A stretch of 64,000 nucleotides of DNA from Paenibacillus durus ATCC 35681 (GCF_000993825.1 NZ_CP011114.1:2170001-2234000); one strand, 5' to 3'. Shown: positions 8,226 to 17,475, numbered from the stretch's first letter. The notes: generated from the sequence alone by a model not told the origin. A program made the numbers and translations.

Positions 8226-11200
8226 ATGACAACGAAAAAAGTAAAAAGTGTCTGCCCTTACTGCGGCGTTGGCTGCGGAATCGTACTCGAAGTGTCCGGT
8301 AACCGCGTTGTCAAACTCACCGGAGATAAAGAGCATCCTACCAATTTCGGCAGACTGTGCACCAAGGGCAGCACTGCGGCCTTAGCCATCACAGAATCGG
8401 GGCGTATGGAATATGCCTACAGCCGCCAGGTTCGAAAGGCCCAGCCCGTCAAAGTCGGTATGAATGAGGCCATTAGCGATACCGCCAAGCGGCTCCGTGC
8501 GATTCTTGACGAACACGGCCCGGACGCGCTCTCCTTCTATGTCTCGGGCCAAATGTCGCTGGAGGCCCAATATCTGATCAACAAGCTCGCTAAGGGCTTC
8601 ATAAGGACGAATAATATCGAATCCAATTCTCGTCTATGTATGGCGAGCGCGGGCAGCGGCTACAAGCTGTCGCTTGGAGCGGATGGGCCTCCGGGTTCTT
8701 ATCAGGATATGGATACAACCGATTTGTTCTTCGTGATCGGAGCCAATATGGCCGATTGTCATCCGATTCTGTTCCTCCGGTTGATGGACCGGGTTAATGC
8801 GGGAGCGAAGCTGATTGTCGTCGACCCCCGCCGCACCGCTACCGCAGAGAAAGCGCATCTGTTTATGCAAATCAGGCCCGGGACGGACCTCGCCCTGCTT
8901 AACGGCCTGCTGCATCTGCTTGTAAAGAACGGCCATACGGACCCGGCCTTCATCGCCGAGTTCACATCCGGCTTTGAGAGCATGCCGGAATTTCTGGAAG
9001 ATTATCCGCCGGACAAGGTGGCTGAAATTACAGGAATCCCCGAGGCGGATATCCGTAAAGCCGCCGAGTGGATTGGCGGGGCGCCGAATTGGATGAGCTG
9101 CTGGACTATGGGCCTCAATCAGAGCACGCACGGCACCTGGCATACGAACGCCATCTGCAATCTGCATCTTGCTACAGGAGCGATATGTCGTCCGGGCAGC
9201 GGCCCCTTCTCTCTCACCGGCCAGCCGAATGCCATGGGCGGCCGGGAGATGGGTTACATGGGGCCCGGCTTGCCCGGGCAACGTTCCGTCCTGGACGAAG
9301 CCGACCGCAGGTTTATCGAAGAGATGTGGAAGGTTCCCAAGGGCACCCTTCGTACCGAAGCAGGCACCGGCACCGTATCCATGTTCGAGAGTATGAAATC
9401 CGGCGATATCAAAGCCTGCTGGATTATCTGCACCAATCCGGTGGCCACCGTGCCGAACCGCAAGAACGTGATTGCAGGACTGGAGGCTGCCGAACTGGTT
9501 ATTACGCAGGATGCCTTCCTGGATACCGAGACGAACCGATTCGCCGATATCCTGCTCCCCGGCGCTTTATGGTCCGAAGCCGAAGGCATAATGATCAATT
9601 CCGAGCGCAACCTGACCTTGATGCAGAAGGCGGTCGAGCCGCCAGGGGAAACCCTTCCCGACTGGCAGATTATCGCCCGGGTAGCCTGCGAAATGGGGTA
9701 TTCCGAGTCTTTTACCTACGGTTCCTCGGCTGAGGTTTACAGGGAAATCCAGCAGGCCTGGAATCCGAAGACCGGCTATGACATTCGCGGCGCAACTTAC
9801 GAAAGGCTGCGCGAAACGCCGGTTCAGTGGCCCTGTGCTCCGGACAGCGCGAGCGACCGGAACCCGATCCGCTATTTGAGCGATGAAGCTGACAGTACAC
9901 CTGCGCCGAAAAAGCCTGCAAATGGCGCTCCGCGTATCGTGTTCCCGACGGCAAGCGGAAAAGGAGTATTCTGGGCGCGCCCGTATATGCCGCCTGCGGA
10001 AATGCCGGACAACGATTATCCGTTTGTGCTGAACTCCGGACGTTTGCAGCATCAATGGCATACCCTGACCAAGACGGGAAAGATCCCTACGCTGAATAAA
10101 CTGAACCCGGGTCCCTTTATTGAAATACACCCAGAGGATGCGGCGATGCTTGGAATTACAGATCAGGATTCGGTAGAAATCCGTTCGAGACGGGGGCGGG
10201 CCATTCTTCCGGCAGTCATTAATGATCGGGTGCGGCCCGGAAACTGCTTCGCCCCCTTCCACTGGAATGATGTATTCGGGACGAATCTGGCGATAAACGA
10301 TGTCACCAATGATTCGGTTGATCCCCTGTCCTTTCAGCCTGAATTGAAATTTTGTTCTGTCTCGCTGGTCAAGGCTGTAGGACGCCCATCATTGGAGCCG
10401 AATCTGCCGGATAATGCTGGAATTCAAACTCCGCTTCCAACCAGCGCAAACACCGTCAATCCGAAGGAGGAATTGTATTTGGCGCAACTGGATACGCTCG
10501 AAAGTCTGTTGGGCCTTCAATCCCCTAAAACCATGACGCTGGATAGTCATGAACAAGCCTATTTATCAGGCTTCATCACAAGTCTGCGCACCGGGGATTC
10601 ACAAGCGGCGTCCGGCATTCCGGTTCTGCCCCCTACCGCCCCGCTTGAATCATCCAAACGCTATTGGGTAGACGGCCTGTTGGCCGGGATGTTCTCGCGC
10701 AGTTCCCTTCAAGGTGCGGAAACGATTTCGAAGCATGAACTGGCTGCGGCAGCAGAGGCTGCGGGCAGATTACCTGTCACCATACTTTGGGCCTCGCAGA
10801 CCGGTAATGCGGAAGGCGCGGCAATCGGCTGCGCGAAGAAGTTACAGGAATTGGGTTATGATATTAGACTTGTAAATATGAACCAATATTCTGTGCTGGA
10901 TCTGGCTAAGGAACGCTTTGTCCTGTTCATCGCCAGCACCTTCGGAGCCGGAGATCCTCCGGACAATGGAGAAAGCTTCTTTCATGCTCTGCAAGCGGAT
11001 GATGCGATCCTTGTGCCAAACCTGCGGTACGCCGTTCTCGCTTTCGGGGATTCAAATTACGATCAGTTTTGCGGATTCGGACGAAATCTGGATGCCCGTT
11101 TGGAGGAGCTTGGCGCTCAGCGGCTGCTTGAATGCGCTCCTTGCGATACGGATTATCAGGAACAGGCTGAGACATGGACGAATACCGTCGCAGAATTGTT

Positions 11201-12431
11201 AAGCGAGCATGCAAGCTCGCCGGGGCAAGCGCTGCCTTCAGAAGCAGTTACCGGCAAATCGGCCCAAGCTTCTGCACCTGATGCGGCGTCACAGAACCTG
11301 GAGCAAAGCGGATATAACCGAAACCGCCCGATCCATTCGCGTCTCCTGTTCAACCGGCGCCTGAATCAAGAGAATTCCGAGAAAGAAACCCGTCACTATG
11401 CTTTCGACCTTAAGGATACCGGGTTGCAGTATGAAGCTGGCGACGCTCTGGGCGTATGGCCGGCCAATTGTCCCGAGCTTGTTAGTGATATGCTGAGCGC
11501 GGTTAAACTGGAACCCTCCGTTAAGGTTATGGTAAAAGGCCAGGGAGAAATGCCGCTTGGCGATGCGCTGCTCCGTCACTTCGAGATTGCCCGTATAGCT
11601 CCGGAAATGCTCCGGTTTATCCGGGATCGTTCACAAAATGAACGGTTGTGCGAGCTGCTCAAAAGTGAAAACCAGGCAAACCTGAAGGAATGGCTGTGGG
11701 GGCGTCAGCTGATCGATGTGCTGCAGGAGTTTCCAGTACCCATGAGCGCGGCGGAGTTTACTCAGCTGCTCAAGCCTTTGCAGCCCCGCCTGTACTCTAT
11801 TTCATCCAGCCCGAAAGCGAATCCGGACGAGGTTCATATCACGGTCTCAACCTTGCGTTACGATTACAAGGGCAACTCCCGAAAAGGCGTATGCTCCACA
11901 TTCCTCGCCGACCTTGCCGCTCCGGATACGGAAATTCCGATTTTTATTCAAAAGAATGCTCATTTCCGTCCGCCGGCCAATCCGGATGCGCCAGTGATCA
12001 TGGTTGGGCCGGGTACCGGAATCGCTCCATTCCGCAGCTTCCTGCAGGAGCGCCGAGCGACCGGGGCCAGAGGCAAGAACTGGCTGATCTTCGGGGAACA
12101 GCGCGAGGATTGTGATTTTTACTTCAGGGATGAACTCGAAGCTTTCCGGAAGGAAGGCTTCCTCCATCTTCTGGATACCGCCTTTTCCCGCGACCAGGCC
12201 GACAAAATCTATGTCCAGCACCGCATGATCGAGCACGGCGCGGAGCTATGGGCCTGGCTTCAGGAAGGAGCCCACTTCTATGTATGCGGAGATGCCAATC
12301 AAATGGCCAAAGAGGTGGATACCGCGCTCCGAACAGTCATTCGGGAGCATGGCGGGATGACTGCGGATGCAGCGAAGGATTATGTGAAAGAGATGTCTCT
12401 GCGCAAGCGGTATTTGCGGGACGTTTATTGA
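8226..12431 (+). CDS. Fused assimilatory nitrate reductase / flavoprotein reductase
   Basis: A 1401-residue fusion that would reduce nitrate to nitrite using NAD(P)H in one polypeptide. Domains in order: an N-terminal [4Fe-4S] domain (CPYCGVGCG, later LCTKG); a molybdopterin oxidoreductase domain to about 540; a molydopterin-binding domain from about 598 (NSGRLQHQWHTLTKTG); a linker; a flavodoxin/FMN domain from about 849 (SQTGNAE, STFGAGDPPDNGE); an FAD domain with RLYSISSSP near 1187; and an NAD(P)-binding domain (MVGPGTGIAPFR near 1254) ending in an aromatic residue. The reductase half resembles CysJ. This arrangement is known in Bacillus-Paenibacillus relatives. No nitrite reductase is in the window. 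Confidence 0.95.
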   Translation: MTTKKVKSVCPYCGVGCGIVLEVSGNRVVKLTGDKEHPTNFGRLCTKGSTAALAITESGRMEYAYSRQVRKAQPVKVGMNEAISDTAKRLRAILDEHGPDALSFYVSGQMSLEAQYLINKLAKGFIRTNNIESNSRLCMASAGSGYKLSLGADGPPGSYQDMDTTDLFFVIGANMADCHPILFLRLMDRVNAGAKLIVVDPRRTATAEKAHLFMQIRPGTDLALLNGLLHLLVKNGHTDPAFIAEFTSGFESMPEFLEDYPPDKVAEITGIPEADIRKAAEWIGGAPNWMSCWTMGLNQSTHGTWHTNAICNLHLATGAICRPGSGPFSLTGQPNAMGGREMGYMGPGLPGQRSVLDEADRRFIEEMWKVPKGTLRTEAGTGTVSMFESMKSGDIKACWIICTNPVATVPNRKNVIAGLEAAELVITQDAFLDTETNRFADILLPGALWSEAEGIMINSERNLTLMQKAVEPPGETLPDWQIIARVACEMGYSESFTYGSSAEVYREIQQAWNPKTGYDIRGATYERLRETPVQWPCAPDSASDRNPIRYLSDEADSTPAPKKPANGAPRIVFPTASGKGVFWARPYMPPAEMPDNDYPFVLNSGRLQHQWHTLTKTGKIPTLNKLNPGPFIEIHPEDAAMLGITDQDSVEIRSRRGRAILPAVINDRVRPGNCFAPFHWNDVFGTNLAINDVTNDSVDPLSFQPELKFCSVSLVKAVGRPSLEPNLPDNAGIQTPLPTSANTVNPKEELYLAQLDTLESLLGLQSPKTMTLDSHEQAYLSGFITSLRTGDSQAASGIPVLPPTAPLESSKRYWVDGLLAGMFSRSSLQGAETISKHELAAAAEAAGRLPVTILWASQTGNAEGAAIGCAKKLQELGYDIRLVNMNQYSVLDLAKERFVLFIASTFGAGDPPDNGESFFHALQADDAILVPNLRYAVLAFGDSNYDQFCGFGRNLDARLEELGAQRLLECAPCDTDYQEQAETWTNTVAELLSEHASSPGQALPSEAVTGKSAQASAPDAASQNLEQSGYNRNRPIHSRLLFNRRLNQENSEKETRHYAFDLKDTGLQYEAGDALGVWPANCPELVSDMLSAVKLEPSVKVMVKGQGEMPLGDALLRHFEIARIAPEMLRFIRDRSQNERLCELLKSENQANLKEWLWGRQLIDVLQEFPVPMSAAEFTQLLKPLQPRLYSISSSPKANPDEVHITVSTLRYDYKGNSRKGVCSTFLADLAAPDTEIPIFIQKNAHFRPPANPDAPVIMVGPGTGIAPFRSFLQERRATGARGKNWLIFGEQREDCDFYFRDELEAFRKEGFLHLLDTAFSRDQADKIYVQHRMIEHGAELWAWLQEGAHFYVCGDANQMAKEVDTALRTVIREHGGMTADAAKDYVKEMSLRKRYLRDVY

Positions 12432-12452
12432 TGCTGTCCCATAAGTGGAAAA

Positions 12453-12489
12453 GCCGGCAGGTCTTTCGGTTATTGAAAGACCCGCCGGC
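12453..12489 (+). terminator. Terminator of the nitrate operon
   Basis: GCCGGC-A-GGTCTTTC pairs with GAAAGACC-C-GCCGGC, a 14-bp stem with one mismatch around a 7-base loop. It starts 22 bases after the reductase stop and is followed by a T-containing tail. Confidence 0.65.
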
Positions 12490-12723
12490 GTATGTTGTTC
12501 TATTCGTCGCCCCTCCATGGAATCAGGTTAGGAATCAGGCACTCGCTTAGGGATTGTTCATCGGAACGTTTTCATAGAGTAAGAAAGTGAATTCGGGAGA
12601 CTCGAAAAAGATTTTTAGGGCGGCCTGGTCTTGCAAAACAGCTAAGACGGCTAGGCCCCTTTAATCCGGAGTCATGCCCTACAATTAACAAGCGTTCGTA
12701 AAATAACTCTTTATTTCAAGATA

Positions 12724-13626
12724 TTACATGGCTTTATGAAATGTCGATGAGTCTTCCAGCGTTTTAACCCACTCTGAAAACTTCGCTGGAGGCATTAATT
12801 TCAAGCTGCCATGCATCTTGCGGTTGTTGTAGAAGTCCATATATTGATCGAGGGCCTCATAGGCTTCGTCGAAGGTCATGAACTCTCTTTTGCTGAACAG
12901 ATCGCGTTCCATTAAGCTATGAAAGGATTCAATGTAGGCATTCATATTCGGTGTCCGCGGCGGGATGCGTTCGTGAATCATGTCCAGGCTTTCACAGGTA
13001 TCTCCAAATAACTTGCTGACGAATTGCGGCCCGTTGTCCGTTCGAATCACGGGCATGACTTCTCCGGATTGGAGACGACTCTGTAGCGCTCGCCATAGGG
13101 TTTGGACCGCATGTTTGGCCTCACATACGGGTCCTCTGTACTGCTGGACCACGACACGGTCAAATACATCAATGATACTAAGCACGAAAAAGAAACGTTC
13201 CTGGCCGATGATGTAGCCGTACTTGATGTCCATTTGCCACAACTGGTTGGACCCTGTGACGACCCGGTTCTTGGGAAGCCGGCGTGGATGTGAGGGGAGG
13301 CGCTTACGGGATTGCTGAAGAATCCCTAGCTCTTTACACAAGCGATATCCTTTCTTCTTGTTCAGCTTTACGCTGTACCGGTTACGAATACATTGCGCAA
13401 GAAGTTTGTAGCCATAGACATGCTCTTCGCCTTCGAGGAGCTCAAGCAGCCATTCCTTGATTTGTTCGTCACTGACTTTCTCTCCCGTAACCGTGAAGGA
13501 GTAGCCCGGCACCGGACGCCCCATCTGGCCTTCTGGTGGGCGTTTTGTTGCCGGACGGGCAGCTCGTTTTTTACGATCGTAGTACGTCGATTCGGATAAT
13601 CCAAGGATGCGCAGAACCCATGCCAC
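12724..13626 (-). CDS. IS3-family transposase OrfB (DDE integrase domain)
   Basis: A 300-residue product if translated alone from GTG 13626. It carries an HTH_21-like region followed by the rve integrase core. The catalytic triad is visible as WQMDIKYG (D), VIRTDNGPQF (D) and NAYIESFHS (E), followed by the family ending (YNNRKMHGSLKLMPP). It is in the -1 frame relative to orfA and its frame is open back to the slippery heptamer, so the functional enzyme is expected to be an OrfAB fusion made by programmed frameshifting. No internal stop is seen, so the element may be active. Confidence 0.93.
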   Translation of the reverse strand: MAWVLRILGLSESTYYDRKKRAARPATKRPPEGQMGRPVPGYSFTVTGEKVSDEQIKEWLLELLEGEEHVYGYKLLAQCIRNRYSVKLNKKKGYRLCKELGILQQSRKRLPSHPRRLPKNRVVTGSNQLWQMDIKYGYIIGQERFFFVLSIIDVFDRVVVQQYRGPVCEAKHAVQTLWRALQSRLQSGEVMPVIRTDNGPQFVSKLFGDTCESLDMIHERIPPRTPNMNAYIESFHSLMERDLFSKREFMTFDEAYEALDQYMDFYNNRKMHGSLKLMPPAKFSEWVKTLEDSSTFHKAM

Positions 13627-13655
13627 CGGTTCCCCCCGCTTAATAAATAGGTCTG

Positions 13656-13985
13656 CTACTTCGAATTTTTCGGATAAGCGGGGTCTTTCTTTTTTAGCAG
13701 TTCTCGCAGAATCTCAAGCTCCAGTTCTTTTTCCCCGAGCACCTTCATGGCCTTTTCGTAGCGCTGTTCCACATCCTGTAGTCGCTGAAGTTCTTGAAGA
13801 TGCTCATCTGCAACCGGAATATCTTCGGGTGGAATGGAGTCACGATGATCCCTAATCCACCCGCGTATGGTTTCTGGATGGATGTCATACATGCGGGATA
13901 ATACCCCCACCTTAACTCCAGCTAACGCTTCCTTAACAACTTTAAGCCGTTCTTCCTCTTTCAGCCTCTTTCCCATCCTCGTCAT
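13656..13985 (-). CDS. IS3-family OrfA (HTH, leucine-zipper type)
   Basis: A 109-residue protein with an N-terminal helix-turn-helix (VLSRMYDIHPETIRGWIRDH) and a C-terminal Leu/Glu-rich coiled coil (KVLGEKELELEILRELL). This is the usual OrfA that binds the IS ends and multimerises. Its codons CTA AAA AAG near the end form the canonical -1 frameshift heptamer. Slippage there continues straight into the OrfB frame 21 codons before OrfB's own GTG. It ends 29 bases before that GTG. Confidence 0.9.
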   Translation of the reverse strand: MTRMGKRLKEEERLKVVKEALAGVKVGVLSRMYDIHPETIRGWIRDHRDSIPPEDIPVADEHLQELQRLQDVEQRYEKAMKVLGEKELELEILRELLKKKDPAYPKNSK

Positions 13986-14325
13986 CTCCCCCTTAGCTCC
14001 AGTTTAAATTATTGGGTGGGAGGACTCCAGTTTAATTAGGGGGCCTAGGAGATCATACAGGAATTTGAGGCTGTGCTGACTGAATTTGAGGCTGAGCGGA
14101 GAAAAGCCTGTATTTCTGTAGGCATGTTATACAATGGCTGTTCTCAGGCGACCAAAAGTTGCACAATCTCAGGTTTTTTGCATACTTTGCTTCATCATGC
14201 TCCAGGGACTGAAAATACATTTACCCTGTACACCTGCCTAAATTCCCCCTCAAAAAAATCGTCCCAGCAGCCATTTCCATGGCTTATGGGATACCCTCTT
14301 TTAATGGAATGGAGTCCTAGCAGGG

Positions 14326-14933
14326 TTAATTTTCCGGAACGACGCCGATTTGCTGCATGAACGTCAAATTATCTTCCAAGTGCCAATCTTCAACGAGTTT
14401 CCCATCCTTGATGCGTAAAATATCGATTGCCATGAAATGAATGGGCTTCCCGGTCGGCTTGTTCCCCATGAACTCGCCAGTGTCCGTACCGGTGAATGAG
14501 AGACGGGCTGTTACTTTGTCGCCAACCACCAATAAGTCCTCAATGCTGCACTGCAAATCAGGAACGATTTTACGGAATCTGCTGGAAGCGAATTTCAAGC
14601 CTTCCGGGCCTTGAGGTCTCCCCTTCGGCAGCGTATTATCCATGAAGTCCGGTGAAACGGCCTGCGATACAAAATCCTCATTACCCGTGTTCCAGAATGC
14701 GTAAAAACGCTGCGCGGTTTGAACCATTACCTCTGCCTCACTTGCATCCAAGCAGGATCTACTGTCATTGATTTGGGCTGTGGAAGCTCCTTCAACAGCT
14801 GAATCTCTTTTTTGGCGGGTTCAGCTGTTTTATCAGCCGTAGCCGCATTACTGCATGCTGATACGAATAGCATTGTTCCAAGGATGAGAGCAGCACCAGC
14901 GATCGATTGAATTAATTTCTTTTTTGAAATCAT
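14326..14933 (-). pseudogene. Frameshifted SnoaL-like (ester cyclase) lipoprotein
   Basis: Two overlapping frames look like one broken gene. The first part starts at ATG 14933 with a GGAGG site. It is a lipoprotein signal peptide (hydrophobic run, then lipobox FVSAC) plus a linker ending near 14727. The second, 14751-14326 in another frame, is a SnoaL-like domain (AQRFYAFWNTGN, later PIHFMAIDILRIKDGKLVEDWH) typical of ester cyclase/NTF2-fold proteins. A one-base slip near GATCCTGCTTGGATGCAAG would fuse them into a protein of about 200 residues. If read separately, the domain half lacks an obvious ribosome site. The intact protein would sit outside the membrane, with unknown substrate. Sequencing error is the alternative. 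Confidence 0.65.
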
Positions 14934-15149
14934 TATGTTCCTCCAAGTGTTAGTTAATCCGGCAACCAGCAATCCTCTTTGGTTCACCTCCTCAATTAGG
15001 AATAGAATTATCGGATCACTTTGATATTATAAATGCAGTAATTTCACTTTTGGAAGTAGTGATATTTTATTCATATAGTTTCATTAAGTATATTATTGTG
15101 ATTTATCGGGCTTATTCAAGTCGAAATAAATTCTTGTTTCTACTTTGCT

Positions 15150-15205
15150 GTAACAAACAAAAGGGAGCCCGAATTTTACTCAAACTCGTCTCCCTTTTGT
15201 TTTGT
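15150..15205. terminator. Bidirectional terminator
   Basis: CAAAAGGGAG at 15158-15167 pairs with CTCCCTTTTG at 15190-15199. T-rich tails follow on both strands. It lies downstream of the alpha/beta hydrolase on the minus strand. Confidence 0.65.
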
Positions 15206-15235
15206 ATGATTTTCAAAAATGGCGGTTGAACTGAA

Positions 15236-16144
15236 TTAACGGTCTTGTAAATGGGTCTTGAAGAACGATTTCACCACATCAAGCGTGTGCGGCTGAGTGA
15301 AGCCGATATGGCCTCCGCCCGTTATTTTATACAACGTTATATCATTCCCTGCCTGCTTCATCGTCTTGAAAAAATCAAGGCTTTGTTCAAACGGTACTAC
15401 GTCGTCCCGATCCCCGTGCATCATTAAAATCGGAGGCGCATCAGGGCGCACATACTGACTCGGGCTTGCTTTTCTCGCTTTATCTTTATGCTCCTGAATA
15501 GCTCCGCCTACCAGCTTCGATTCCGGTGAATGCGGTGAATCATGGTCAAACACAGACGGATATTGACTCATGGACAGAAAATCCGTCGGACCGAACCAGT
15601 CTACAATCGCCTGAACCTTACTGGATTCCTGAAGATATTCCCGGTCTCCGTCAAACTCCTCAATGCCTTCCGTTAATCCAAGCAAAAGCGCCAAGTGCGC
15701 GCCCGATGAGTCTCCCCATACCCCTACTCGCTCCGGATCAATATTGTACTGGGATGCGTTGGCTTTTAAGAAACGTACAGCCGCTTTCACATCGTGAAGC
15801 TGACCCGGGAACAGCGCTTTTCCGCTTCCTCTGTATTGAACAGTTGCGACGACGTAGCCTTGTTTCGCAAATTCAGCCAACTGGGGGACAAACGCGAAAA
15901 TGTCCTGCTCCGACCATCCCCACCCGCAACCTTGCAAATAAATAATCAAGGGATACGTTTCTTTATTCCCTTCCCGGTTAAATAACGCATCCATCGGGTC
16001 CCGGTACACCAGCAAATTCAATTTCAATGAAGTTCCCTCTATGTTGGAGAACTCAATATTAGGGATCAGTTGTACGTACGAATTCACATTTTGCTCCCAC
16101 TCAAGCACCTTGATTTCCGTCTCTGCGTTGCTGATATCTGACAT
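15236..16144 (-). CDS. Alpha/beta hydrolase (esterase/BD-FAE-like)
   Basis: A 302-residue cytoplasmic serine hydrolase of the esterase/dipeptidyl-peptidase-like type. An early oxyanion region is IYLQGCGWGW. The nucleophile elbow is WGDSSGAHLALLLG near residue 166. The acid lies in MMHGDRDDVVPF, and the catalytic His in GGGHIGF near 286. The substrate is unknown, probably a small ester. The GGAGG-containing start region is good. The gene lies downstream of an Rrf2 regulator on the same strand, and its own promoter region carries a palindrome identical in design to the one in front of rrf2, so it is very likely a target of that regulator. Confidence 0.9.
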   Translation of the reverse strand: MSDISNAETEIKVLEWEQNVNSYVQLIPNIEFSNIEGTSLKLNLLVYRDPMDALFNREGNKETYPLIIYLQGCGWGWSEQDIFAFVPQLAEFAKQGYVVATVQYRGSGKALFPGQLHDVKAAVRFLKANASQYNIDPERVGVWGDSSGAHLALLLGLTEGIEEFDGDREYLQESSKVQAIVDWFGPTDFLSMSQYPSVFDHDSPHSPESKLVGGAIQEHKDKARKASPSQYVRPDAPPILMMHGDRDDVVPFEQSLDFFKTMKQAGNDITLYKITGGGHIGFTQPHTLDVVKSFFKTHLQDR

Positions 16145-16243
16145 TTGATGTTCCTCCTTGAAAATAAATAATATGTAGCCGGTAAAAATGGGCCTGCAAT
16201 TTCATTGCTACATTGTCCTCACCCCCTTCAAAATTGAATATTT

Positions 16244-16266
16244 GTTGTAATGATCATCATTACAAC
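16244..16266. promoter_or_regulatory. Rrf2-type operator before the alpha/beta hydrolase
   Basis: GTTGTAA-N9-TTACAAC, within a larger perfect palindrome (GTTGTAATGA-TCA-TCATTACAAC). It lies between rrf2 and the hydrolase, about 100 bases upstream of the hydrolase start. Confidence 0.7.
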
Positions 16267-16298
16267 GAACTTAAAAAAATTATGCTTCCGCAGAAGCA

Positions 16299-16727
16299 TT
16301 AAGCATTCTTTCTTTGAACAATAAGCTCCGTTATTTCTTTTATGGAAATCTCCCGCAGAACTTGTTCCATAGCCGTTTGAGCCTTCAATAAAATAAGCTC
16401 CAAAACCTGATTAATATTCGCGCCCACCCAACAGTTCGGGTTCGGATGGTCATGCGTGTGGAACAGCTCCCCTTCCTCCACCACTTCAACGGCTTTATAG
16501 ACGTCATACAAGGAGATATCGGAGGCATCCTTTAGCAGGAAGGCACCGCCGGAGCCACGTTTCACATCAAGCAGACCGGATTTTTTTAATAACCGGCTGA
16601 TTTGGCGGATAATCACGGGATTCGTGTTTACACTGTCGGCAATCTGTTCCGAAGTCAGAAGATCCGTCCGGACGTGAATCAGGGATAACATATGGACAGC
16701 TATTGAAAACCGGCTGCTGATTCTCAC
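16299..16727 (-). CDS. Rrf2-family regulator (YwnA-like)
   Basis: A regulator of about 142 residues. GTG at 16727 is favoured because AAAGGGTG lies 6 bases before it. GTG 16736 is the alternative. The winged helix-turn-helix reads SSRFSIAVHMLSLI, then LTSEQIADSVNTNPVIIRQI with a GSGGAFLL wing. The region that carries three Fe-S cysteines in IscR/NsrR has only one Cys here (NPNCWVG), so it probably does not bind an Fe-S cluster. YwnA-type members repress neighbouring enzymes. Matching operators lie in front of this gene and of the alpha/beta hydrolase, indicating autoregulation and control of that hydrolase. Confidence 0.9.
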   Translation of the reverse strand: MRISSRFSIAVHMLSLIHVRTDLLTSEQIADSVNTNPVIIRQISRLLKKSGLLDVKRGSGGAFLLKDASDISLYDVYKAVEVVEEGELFHTHDHPNPNCWVGANINQVLELILLKAQTAMEQVLREISIKEITELIVQRKNA

Positions 16728-16742
16728 TGCAATCACCCTTTC

Positions 16743-16765
16743 GTTGTAATAATAATACTTACAAC
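16743..16765. promoter_or_regulatory. Rrf2-type operator before the rrf2 gene
   Basis: GTTGTAA-N9-TTACAAC, the same half-sites and same spacing as the copy at 16244-16266. It lies 16 bases upstream of the regulator start, where bound protein would block transcription. Confidence 0.7.
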
Positions 16766-16833
16766 CAAAATTGTTGTCAACCCTCTACCCGCATGTTAAT
16801 TTCCCTTCATCTTTGGCAGCGATTATTTTTTTA

Positions 16834-16863
16834 TTGACTAAACGATCTGGAAAAGTGTATGAT
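16834..16863 (+). promoter_or_regulatory. SigmaA-type promoter of the tetR gene
   Basis: TTGACT at 16834-16839 and TATGAT at 16858-16863 with an 18-base spacer, just upstream of the GGAGGT site and ATG at 16888. Confidence 0.6.
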
Positions 16864-16887
16864 AACATCTAAACGGAGGTGGAATGT

Positions 16888-17475
16888 ATGGCAAGAAGCA
16901 AGGAGTTCGATACGACTCTTGTGCTGCATAAGGCTATGGAAGTATTTGGACACTACGGCTTTGAGGGAACCTCGCTCCAAAATTTGCTCGACGGTTTAGG
17001 GATTGCCCGCCAAAGTCTATACGATACGTATGGAACCAAAAGAGACCTCTTTATCTCGGCAGTCAAATATTATGTCAATGAGAAATCGGCAGCCGTAATC
17101 TCCTATCTGGAGCGCTCGGGTTCGGCGAAGCAAGCCATTGCCGACATTTTTTACGAAATTGTAGCCGTTCTGCAGGATGATCTGCGCCGCAAGGAATGTT
17201 TCATTTTGCATAGCGCCATTGATCAAATCCCTCACGACCCGGAAATTGCGGCATTTTTCAAACACGACATGGAACGACTGGAAAAAGCCTTTTATGACGC
17301 ATTGGTTCGGGCCCGGGAACAAGGCGAACTGAGCGGCCGCCATGATGACCTGCTCGCCCTTGCAAGGTATTTATATCATGCGCGGTATGCATTAACCCAA
17401 GCGGCTAAAATGACTGACAACCCGCAGGTCTTGGACCAAATTGCCGCTGTCACCCTCTCGGCGCTTGATAAATAA
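16888..17475 (+). CDS. TetR/AcrR-family regulator
   Basis: A protein of about 195 residues. ATG 16888 is preferred because GGAGGT lies 7 bases before it. The in-frame GTG at 16879 overlaps that site. The N-terminal TetR_N domain shows HKAMEVFGHYGFEGTSLQNLLD, then GIARQSLYDTYGTKRDLF. The C-terminal ligand domain is helical, of the TetR_C_11-like type seen in YxaF/LmrA relatives. The inducer and target are unknown. It is divergent from rrf2 and has its own promoter and a strong terminator, so it forms a single-gene unit. Confidence 0.92.
   Translation: MARSKEFDTTLVLHKAMEVFGHYGFEGTSLQNLLDGLGIARQSLYDTYGTKRDLFISAVKYYVNEKSAAVISYLERSGSAKQAIADIFYEIVAVLQDDLRRKECFILHSAIDQIPHDPEIAAFFKHDMERLEKAFYDALVRAREQGELSGRHDDLLALARYLYHARYALTQAAKMTDNPQVLDQIAAVTLSALDK

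Larger units (their letters stand above)
12651..14048 (-). mobile_element. IS3-family insertion sequence
   Basis: An element of about 1.4 kb with imperfect terminal inverted repeats. The left end begins CTAGGCCCC, then TTTAATCCGGAGTC. The right end, read inward, begins CTAGGCCCCCTAATTAAAC and then TGGAGTC. Inside are overlapping-frame orfA and orfB with an A_AAA_AAG slippery site at 13695-13689. I see no clear target duplication at the chosen ends. CTCCAGTTTAA is repeated directly near the right end (13997-14007 and 14025-14035). Confidence 0.82.

Noticed and set aside
8634..9733. Several 75-220-residue frames within the nitrate reductase gene
   Set aside because: All lie inside the 1401-residue fusion, which is supported by domain motifs through its whole length.
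14049..14325. Interval right of the IS3 element with two GAATTTGAGGCTG repeats
   Set aside because: The short direct repeat does not extend, and no gene, terminator or element end could be supported.
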